Source of the DNA: CBDCWO01 sp965223405
Lineage (GTDB): Bacteria; Bacteroidota; Bacteroidia; Chitinophagales; Saprospiraceae
NCBI GenBank assembly: GCA_965223405.1
Contig: CBDCWO010000006.1
Coordinates: 4,650,001-4,714,000, forward strand
Direction: 5' to 3'
Length of the DNA stretch: 64,000 bases
Shown here: piece by piece, positions 54,509 through 61,355 of the stretch
Numbering within the stretch: position 1 is the first letter of the stretch
Layout: every line of letters starts with the position of its first letter
Position numbers and translations under genes: made by a program
Notes under the pieces: model-generated
The model's database searches: none
Told to the model about the DNA's origin: nothing
Seen by the model: the letters and a program-made list of their open reading frames with translations, nothing else

Positions 54509-54540
54509 TTTGAAATAACAAGCTACAAACTCTAAGTTTG
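54509..54540 (+). promoter_or_regulatory. Bacteroidota promoter of the HMG-CoA lyase gene
   Basis: TTTG (54509-54512), 20-nt spacer, TAAGTTTG (54533-54540). This is a near-consensus TTTG-N19/20-TAnnTTTG promoter, with the -7 box 28 bp before the ATG at 54569. Confidence 0.55.
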
Positions 54541-54568
54541 AGTAATCAAAATCCAAAATGGAATTCAA

Positions 54569-55432
54569 ATGGCAAAAATAATTGAATGTCCGAGGGATGC
54601 AATGCAAGGGATCAAAACTTTTATCCCAACCGAACTTAAAATCAAATATTTAAATAAATTACTGGAAGTTGGATTTGACACTTTGGATTTTGGAAGTTTT
54701 GTATCCCCAAAAGCTATACCTCAGATGGCAGACACTCATGAAGTTGTCAAGAAATTAGAGATGGATAAGAGCAGTACAAAATTATTGGCTATTGTCGCCA
54801 ACACCAGGGGAGCATTGGAGGCGTCGGGTTATGATGAAATTGCCTATTTGGGCTATCCCTTTTCTGTTTCTGAAACCTTTCAGATTCGAAATACCCAAGC
54901 TACAATTGAAAAATCACTGGGACGAGTTGAATCTATTCAGGAATTATGTGAAATCCGCGATAAAAAACTAGTAGTTTACTTGTCAATGGGTTTTGGTAAT
55001 CCTTATGGTGATCCTTGGAATGTAGAAATAGTTCAGAAATGGGTGGATATTCTCGCCGATATGGGCATAAAGATTATGTCGCTCTCCGATACTATAGGAG
55101 TATCCAATCCGGATAGCATTTCCTATTTATTCAGCAATTTGATTCCACCCTATCCGGATGTGGAATTTGGTGCTCATCTACACACCACCGCAGATAAATG
55201 GAAAGAAAAACTGGTGGCCAGTTGGGAAAGTGGTTGCCGTCGTTTCGATGGTGCCCTTAAAGGCTATGGTGGATGCCCTATGGCTAAAGATGAACTCACA
55301 GGAAATATGGCCACTGAAAATATTATTTACTATTTGGAAAAAATAGATGAGGATCCAGGAATAAATAGAAATGCCATGTTGGAAGCAGAATCTATTGCTA
55401 CTGAAGTTTATGCTTATGAGAATATCCAATAA
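54569..55432 (+). CDS. Hydroxymethylglutaryl-CoA lyase
   Basis: Cleaves HMG-CoA to acetoacetate and acetyl-CoA, last step of leucine breakdown. ECPRDAMQGIKTFIPTELKI (Arg/Asp metal site), GFDTLDFGSFVSPKAIPQM, VYLSMGFGNPYGDPW, LSDTIGVSNP, EFGAHLHTT (metal histidines) and LKGYGGCPMAKDELTGNMATE with catalytic Cys236 match the family. 287 aa is normal. It starts 2.1 kb from leuA, so leucine synthesis and degradation genes lie close together but are separately promoted. Confidence 0.93.
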   Translation: MAKIIECPRDAMQGIKTFIPTELKIKYLNKLLEVGFDTLDFGSFVSPKAIPQMADTHEVVKKLEMDKSSTKLLAIVANTRGALEASGYDEIAYLGYPFSVSETFQIRNTQATIEKSLGRVESIQELCEIRDKKLVVYLSMGFGNPYGDPWNVEIVQKWVDILADMGIKIMSLSDTIGVSNPDSISYLFSNLIPPYPDVEFGAHLHTTADKWKEKLVASWESGCRRFDGALKGYGGCPMAKDELTGNMATENIIYYLEKIDEDPGINRNAMLEAESIATEVYAYENIQ

Positions 55433-55473
55433 TGGTTAAGCGAGGGGTATCAATTATAAAAGTAGAAATGACC

Positions 55474-56799
55474 TTATTGCATTTTCGCCAATATCTGATT
55501 AAAACTGGATTTTATTTCTACAATTTCCGGTTTGAGGGTAGAATCAGCCAAGTTATTTAACTCGCTGTAATCAGAGCTAATGTGGTAGAATCGACCATCG
55601 TCGTATAACTTCCATTCACCGTCATGGACATGTCTCGATTTTTTAAACTTTCCCCAGATGGGATCGTAATGGTTAAAAACATATTTCCGCGAACTTTGAC
55701 TCTTGCCTTTCAATATGGGTAGAAATGATTGCCCATCAATATCATCTCGCAATGCTGAGTCGGTGATATCTTGAAAAGTGGCAAAAAAGTCGGTAAAATC
55801 TACCAGTTGGCTCGATCTTATACCTGGAGAAATTGCATTGTTCCAGCGAGCAATGAAAGGGACATGTGTACCCCACTTATTTGGGAAACCTTTTTCACCT
55901 TTGATCTGCTGATTATTCCAGGTGGAATAGACCTGTCTACTAGTTCCATTATCGCCAATGAATAGAACCAATGTATTTTCAGATATTTTTTGTGCGTCAA
56001 GGATTCCAATGATTTTTCCAATTTGGTGATCCATGTAGATCATCATATCGCTGAAGTAGGTCGTATCGGACTTTTTTGTTAAACTGGAATCGTAATTTTC
56101 CGACCAGGGAGTTGGAACAAAAGGGTCGTGAACCAAACACATTGGAAAGTAGACAAAAAAAGATTTATCACGGTTTCGGGTGACAAAATCCATCACATAT
56201 TGGGTAAAAACATCCGGACCGAATTGATTTGGAAAATTTTGCAGTTGACCATTGACATCAATTACAGGGTGTTTATACCGTGGTCCACGATCTTTGACTT
56301 GCCACAGACAATATTCATCAAAACCTGCTTGCTTCGGCAATGTGCCGTGTTGGCCTGCTAGTTTGTACTGATGGTCATTTCCATATAACTGCCATTTGCC
56401 AACAACGCAAGTTTGATATCCCAGTTCCTGAAAAAGGTGACCGAACGTGTACTCATTAGAGTCTAGAATGCCAAATCCCACATAGTTGCGAAAGTTGTAT
56501 TTACCAGTCATTAACTGTACCCGGCTGGGGGTACATAATGGTGTAGAATAGCATTGATCAAACACAATTCCTTGTGAGGCGAGATTATCTAAATGAGGTG
56601 TTTGATAGGAAGTTCCTCCATAGCAACTTAAGGTTTCCACCCCCATATCATCAGCCATTATTAAGATTACATTAGGCGGAGCATCAATAGAGGATTCGGT
56701 ACAACTTACCAGAGTACATACACATATATAGATCCACCAGTTAAGAATACCTGATTTATTGGACAACCAATTGCTTTTTTTGATAGATAATTTGACCAT
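55474..56799 (-). CDS. Formylglycine-dependent sulfatase, lipoprotein
   Basis: Arylsulfatase-like S1 enzyme: IMADDMGVETLSCYGG (metal Asp pair), LCTPSRVQLMTG with Cys89 as the formylglycine site (C-x-P-S-R), FIGDNGTS and KGEKGFPNKWGTHVPFIARW. The lipoprotein signal sits after a long N-region, with lipobox LVSC near residue 33. The first 44 nt overlap the end of the upstream macroglobulin/plug gene, and the only upstream start gives this signal, so the overlap is real. The substrate is probably a sulfated polysaccharide. Confidence 0.92.
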   Translation of the reverse strand: MVKLSIKKSNWLSNKSGILNWWIYICVCTLVSCTESSIDAPPNVILIMADDMGVETLSCYGGTSYQTPHLDNLASQGIVFDQCYSTPLCTPSRVQLMTGKYNFRNYVGFGILDSNEYTFGHLFQELGYQTCVVGKWQLYGNDHQYKLAGQHGTLPKQAGFDEYCLWQVKDRGPRYKHPVIDVNGQLQNFPNQFGPDVFTQYVMDFVTRNRDKSFFVYFPMCLVHDPFVPTPWSENYDSSLTKKSDTTYFSDMMIYMDHQIGKIIGILDAQKISENTLVLFIGDNGTSRQVYSTWNNQQIKGEKGFPNKWGTHVPFIARWNNAISPGIRSSQLVDFTDFFATFQDITDSALRDDIDGQSFLPILKGKSQSSRKYVFNHYDPIWGKFKKSRHVHDGEWKLYDDGRFYHISSDYSELNNLADSTLKPEIVEIKSSFNQILAKMQ

Positions 56800-59269
56800 C
56801 GTGAGTTATTCCTTCAAGATAAATGTCGAAGGTACCTGATTTGTCAGAAGTATAGAAAGATACATCTACATTTTTATCTCTCAATAAAATAAGTGGATGC
56901 CAATACAAAGTGGTACGAAAGTCAGGTATAAAATCCTCAGGTTTAGGTTTATCGTATCGCGGGCTGTAAAAAAATCTGGCTTGATAATATCCGGGATGTT
57001 TGAAATCTATAATGCCATAGCGTTCCTTACTGACCGGATCTTTCACCCCGGTTCCGGTTCTGGTATATATTGCAATAACCCCTCCGTAAGCACGAGATCC
57101 ATATATAGCGGCTTTTCCCCTTTTCAATACATCAACGGCATAGACGTCAGAAGGATTAATGGTCATTACATGGCCAATATCTGTGATGATCCCATCGACC
57201 ACAAACAGAGGAGGTACATTTCCTTCCGACAGACTTATTGAAGTAACGAAAAAGACATCGGGTACGAATCCATCTTCTCCAGGAAGAACTTGTAGACCAG
57301 GTACTCTGGCTCGCAAAATATCAAAAATATCACGCGCATACGCTGCACTGGGAATTGAATCCAGGATAAATCGGTGAGTAGGCTCATTATATTTAGCCAG
57401 CCCGGATTCCTTAATCGGATCGCGTTCAATACGAGTAGCAGATATGATCACTTCATCAAAGTCGATAAACATGGTGTCGTATGCCTGCCGAACAATTTTC
57501 ATCCGCATGCCTTCGGCTTTGTAATCTTGCAAAATGAGGCTGTCCGTTCCCGTAGTAGTTTCAACTGGGTTATAATTGATTTCAGGATACTCCGGACGAT
57601 TGAGTTGTATGTCCACCAGTCTGCTTCCTTCGGGTCCATAAGCCTCAGGTTCTTTCTTTTTACCTTTTGACTTGCTACCCTGAATAATCATTGTGGTTGA
57701 ATCTTGGATTACCAAATTGTGAAACCAGAATTCTCCATTTTCATTTGTTTTGGTTTTGTCCATAAAGAAAAATCCATCCAGAGAATTGATAAATACTTCC
57801 CCTTCAACTGACTTATCCAATCTTTTCAAGCGGGTAACCTGCCCTGATATGGTGAATCCTTTTTCTATAAAATGTCTGACTCGAGGTTTTTTATGGTTTA
57901 GAATATTAGACCATTCAAACCGGCGCCATCCTTGGGTCAACATGATATAATCCAATACGATCTCACCTTGATGTTTTCCCTTGTTCAATACAGAAGTGGC
58001 TATCTCCGGAATACCAGGCAAATCTGATTCAAGCAGGAAATAAGTTAGAATATTAGAGAGGCTGTCGTCCGGAAGTACAGAGGCGTCTAAAACCCTCATG
58101 TTTAAATTAGCAAAGTTTAAAGTATCATCCGGATATGGAGTGCGGATGGTTAAATTGACTCTCTGCCGGTTGGCAATTTGAGTATTTTCCAATTCCCAGC
58201 TGATCGGTGCCGAATTATTGGGTCGTACAAACACCAGTCGCTCCGCTTGAGGTGTTCCGTTGGCGTCAAAAAGGGTAAAATGATTAACGCCTGCTGGTAA
58301 TTCATCCCGGGATATCCGAAGCTTCACAGCGGACTTATTTTCATTGATATTGTATGAAAACGAAGGAATTCCCCGGGCATGTGCTAACAAATAACCTCCC
58401 TGCAATCTGCTGGATGAACTTCTTCTAATAGTTATTTCGAATTGCCTTTTTTTGCGAATAATGTTTAAGCCAAACCCGGATTGTAATACGATAGGTAAAT
58501 CAAATTGTTTAATCTGGTTGCCTCCAGCAACTTTTGCTACATATTGAAAGCCAGGTTGGGGAGTAAAAGAGGTAATTCCATATCCATTAGATAAGGTGTT
58601 CCAAACGGAAACAGTGTTTCCCTGTTGATCGAATATGGAACCTTTAAGGGCAATTCTGCCGCCTTGCTTGGTTGTGCTTTCAATAGCAATCATACTAGGA
58701 ATGCCTGCAACCAAATCTCCTCCTTCAGGATAAAAAGATACGAGAATGTCTTCCATTCTAACTTTTATTTGCTTAGGTTGATCCGACAGGACAACACTTT
58801 CAGGTATCTGGGTAGTTGAAGTCGCGCCATCATTTCCGACTACGGTTATATACTTGTTGAATAAAAACTCTTCTGCAAAATTTCGTTGATAATTGCTGAA
58901 TGCTCTGATCTGATATAGTCCGGGAGCCCAATCCTCACTTAATTTGAAATCTGCAATTCCGCCTCCATTGATAATCTCAATGTTACGATTCTCAATAATC
59001 TCCGATTCCGGATTGATTAATTGTACATATATCAGGCTACTCAATGCAGTAGGAGCATGTGAAATTCCATTGATCAAATACACTTTCATCCAGATATCCT
59101 CTCCCTGGGAGTAAATTGATTTGTCGGTTTGTACAAAAACTTTTTCCTGCACATAGGTTTGATGATAATCCAGTAAAGCCTTAACTATTGAATCATTGGG
59201 TTTGTTGATAAATGCAAAGATTAATAGAAGGGAAACGATTCCAACGAAATAGAAAGTTGATCTTTTCAT
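56756..59269 (-). CDS. Macroglobulin-like protein with TonB-dependent receptor plug domain
   Basis: 837 aa. After a signal/anchor (FYFVGIVSLLLIFAFI) come MG2-like beta-sandwich domains (KVFVQTDKSIYSQGEDIWMK, GLYQIRAFSNYQRNF), as in alpha-2-macroglobulins. About 480-560 is a carboxypeptidase-like domain (FTISGQVTRL...GEFWFHN). About 630-735 is a TonB plug domain (DIFDILRARVPGLQV, PPLFVVDGI, DVYAVDVLKRGKAAIYGSRAYGGVIAIYT). There is no beta-barrel, so it is not a transporter. This hybrid is common in Bacteroidota but uncharacterised. It probably forms a two-gene operon with the sulfatase. Confidence 0.85.
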   Translation of the reverse strand: MKRSTFYFVGIVSLLLIFAFINKPNDSIVKALLDYHQTYVQEKVFVQTDKSIYSQGEDIWMKVYLINGISHAPTALSSLIYVQLINPESEIIENRNIEIINGGGIADFKLSEDWAPGLYQIRAFSNYQRNFAEEFLFNKYITVVGNDGATSTTQIPESVVLSDQPKQIKVRMEDILVSFYPEGGDLVAGIPSMIAIESTTKQGGRIALKGSIFDQQGNTVSVWNTLSNGYGITSFTPQPGFQYVAKVAGGNQIKQFDLPIVLQSGFGLNIIRKKRQFEITIRRSSSSRLQGGYLLAHARGIPSFSYNINENKSAVKLRISRDELPAGVNHFTLFDANGTPQAERLVFVRPNNSAPISWELENTQIANRQRVNLTIRTPYPDDTLNFANLNMRVLDASVLPDDSLSNILTYFLLESDLPGIPEIATSVLNKGKHQGEIVLDYIMLTQGWRRFEWSNILNHKKPRVRHFIEKGFTISGQVTRLKRLDKSVEGEVFINSLDGFFFMDKTKTNENGEFWFHNLVIQDSTTMIIQGSKSKGKKKEPEAYGPEGSRLVDIQLNRPEYPEINYNPVETTTGTDSLILQDYKAEGMRMKIVRQAYDTMFIDFDEVIISATRIERDPIKESGLAKYNEPTHRFILDSIPSAAYARDIFDILRARVPGLQVLPGEDGFVPDVFFVTSISLSEGNVPPLFVVDGIITDIGHVMTINPSDVYAVDVLKRGKAAIYGSRAYGGVIAIYTRTGTGVKDPVSKERYGIIDFKHPGYYQARFFYSPRYDKPKPEDFIPDFRTTLYWHPLILLRDKNVDVSFYTSDKSGTFDIYLEGITHDGQIIYQKKQLVVQ

Positions 59270-59573
59270 TTTATGAAATTACAAATAATTGTACCAGTTG
59301 TATAAACCAAAATAATGCACATGTATTGCCGGTTATTAATCTTTTCGATTTTCCTACTCATATTTACAGCTCATTAGGTTGGGCAAATGCATAATAGCTG
59401 TGTATACATTATAATTAACGAACTATCTCTAAAATTGTTAAACCATCTAACTAATCTTAGCAATTTTTTGGATTGATGCATTAATTTCCCCGTTTATTGT
59501 AAGGCATTTTTAATCTACCTCCCTTGTTATTAAAGATGTACTAAATGTATTTTATGGTGTTATCTTTTATTTT
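59270..59573. other. AT-rich spacer without recognised feature
   Basis: 304 bp between the minus-strand macroglobulin/plug gene start and the end of the AlkD-like gene. No ORF with family resemblance, hairpin or repeat is evident. It presumably holds the promoter of the macroglobulin-sulfatase pair, but no convincing TAnnTTTG box was found by eye. Confidence 0.4.
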
Positions 59574-60257
59574 TCACATAGTGTGTTTTTTTATCCATTT
59601 AAGCCCTTCTCTGGTGGTTAAAGAGGGAAGATGATGGTTGAGTATAAAGTTTTTGACTTCTGATGGGTTGTATTTCGAATATTGCCGTAAGGCCCACCCA
59701 CTTGCCTTCTGTATAAAAAATTCCTTGGAATTTTGATGTTTCAAGATGTATTCATAAAGTAATTGCGAGTCGGTGTTATCCCGGTAAAGCAGCTGAAAAA
59801 TTATAGCACTTCGATTGAGCCATATATTGCTACTGTTTATCCATTTTCGGGAAATGGGTAGCTTATCTTCAGGATAATTCTGGAAATGAATGCCTGCCAA
59901 TTTTGCCAACCAGTCGACTGTATCCCACCAAGACTTGTGGACAATCATATATTCAAGTAGAAAAATAAAAGACTTGTCTTCTTTTTTTTGTGCCTTTTGA
60001 CACATTTCACAAGCCAAATATTGGATTTCCCGATATGCATCCTCAAAAGCCAACTGTACAAATTCCTCAAGTTCTTCCCGGTGCAAAAGACCGTGTCTTT
60101 TGAAAACATCCTGGGCCAAAGCAGTCCATTGGGGAGCTCCCAATCCATAGTGTTCAAATTGATTTCTCAAGTAGGACCTTTGTCGATCGGCACGCTCGGG
60201 ATCTCCATGGTCCTGGTAAATTTCTTTACATAGTTTTAAATAATTGTTAGGATCCAT
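59574..60257 (-). CDS. DNA alkylation repair protein (AlkD-like HEAT-repeat glycosylase)
   Basis: 227 aa, all-helical HEAT-like fold typical of AlkC/AlkD. SWWDTVDWLAKLAG matches the AlkD active-site helix, where Trp and Asp contact the lesion, and NIWLNRSAIIFQLLYRDNT is the following conserved helix. FFIQKASGWALRQYSKYNP is the closing motif. It excises 3- and 7-alkylpurines from DNA without base flipping. Monocistronic, cytoplasmic. Confidence 0.92.
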   Translation of the reverse strand: MDPNNYLKLCKEIYQDHGDPERADRQRSYLRNQFEHYGLGAPQWTALAQDVFKRHGLLHREELEEFVQLAFEDAYREIQYLACEMCQKAQKKEDKSFIFLLEYMIVHKSWWDTVDWLAKLAGIHFQNYPEDKLPISRKWINSSNIWLNRSAIIFQLLYRDNTDSQLLYEYILKHQNSKEFFIQKASGWALRQYSKYNPSEVKNFILNHHLPSLTTREGLKWIKKHTM

Positions 60258-60381
60258 TTCATGAATTATTGATTCAGGAGGCTGTTACAATTAGTTACCT
60301 TTTCAGACAAATAAGGCTAAAAATGTTAAATTGGTTTTACTTATCTTAAATTTATAATCAATATATAAATATAGAAGTTTT

Positions 60382-61179
60382 GTGAGGCAAATAACCACCA
60401 TAAGTTCTCCGGAAAATCCTTTAATCAAAGAATATCTCAAAATTCAGTTAAAATCACGTTATCGCAGGGAATCGGGTTTGTTTGTAATTGAGGGTTTAAA
60501 GGAAATAGATTTTGCCTTGGCCAATGGCTACGAAATATTGTATTTATTTGTTCGTGAAAGTAATCCGGTTTCAGCATCTGTGCTTAGGGAAAAGCAAAGA
60601 TTGGTTCTGGAAAGAGTTTTCAAAAAAATGGTGTACCGTGAATCTACGGTAAAATACACCGGAATATTGCGGCAGAAACCTCTTGATCTGGAATCGATGA
60701 AAGGAGAGAGGATCAGAAATGTGATTATGCTCGAAGGAATCGAAAAGCCTGGAAATTTAGGCGCAATTTTGAGAACCGTAGATGGCAGTGGAATCGAGGG
60801 TTTATTGTTGTGTAACTCAAAAGTTGATCCCTATAATCCCAATGTAATTCGTGCCAGTGTAGGCTGCCTGTTTGCTACTCAGATGGCCATATGTAGTAAT
60901 GAGGAAGCATATCACTGGTGTAAATCAAATAGGATATCGATATTGGTAACCGATATACGGGCAAAAAAGGTCTATTGGGATTCAGATTTGACCAAACCGC
61001 TGGCGGTGGTTATGGGCTCCGAAGCCAGCGGCGTGTCAAAGTTTTGGCAGGATCATGCTGATGAACGGATCAAATTACCGATGAATGGCATCAATGACTC
61101 ACTCAATGTATCGGTAACTGCCGGTATTATATTGTATGAAATAGTAAGACAAAATCAGAAACAGGGAAGACAAGATTAA
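60382..61179 (+). CDS. SpoU/TrmH-family RNA 2'-O-methyltransferase
   Basis: 265 aa. An L30e-like substrate-binding N-domain (SPENPLIKEYLKIQLKSRYR) precedes a SPOUT domain with motif 1 IEKPGNLGAILRTVDGSG, motif 2 AVVMGSEASGVS and motif 3 KLPMNGINDSLNVSVTAGI, forming the knotted SAM site. Likely an rRNA 2'-O-ribose methyltransferase (RlmB-like). The start is a GTG at 60382; no ATG fits better. It ends 17 bp before the hexanucleotide array. Confidence 0.93.
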   Translation: MRQITTISSPENPLIKEYLKIQLKSRYRRESGLFVIEGLKEIDFALANGYEILYLFVRESNPVSASVLREKQRLVLERVFKKMVYRESTVKYTGILRQKPLDLESMKGERIRNVIMLEGIEKPGNLGAILRTVDGSGIEGLLLCNSKVDPYNPNVIRASVGCLFATQMAICSNEEAYHWCKSNRISILVTDIRAKKVYWDSDLTKPLAVVMGSEASGVSKFWQDHADERIKLPMNGINDSLNVSVTAGIILYEIVRQNQKQGRQD

Positions 61180-61195
61180 TAACCTACCCCTGTCG

Positions 61196-61354
61196 CCACA
61201 CCCACACTCATACCCGACCCACACCCACACCCACACTCACACATGACCCACACCCACACTCACACTCACACTCACACCCACACTCACACTCACACATGAC
61301 CCACACCCACACCCACACTCACACCCACACCCACACCCACACCCACACCCACAC
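61196..61354. repeat. (CACACC/CACACT) hexanucleotide tandem array
   Basis: About 160 bp of CACACC and CACACT units in irregular order, interrupted twice by the same CACACATGACC segment (centred near 61243 and 61296, 53-54 bp apart), showing a higher-order duplication. It lies between two convergent genes and ends 1 bp from the stop codon of the minus-strand FGE-fusion gene. Composition (GT-rich on one strand) contrasts sharply with the AT-rich surroundings. Confidence 0.9.
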
Positions 61355-61355
61355 T

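Noticed and set aside
61196..61354. CRISPR array
   Set aside because: The units are 6 bp without spacers; it is a simple-sequence tandem repeat.
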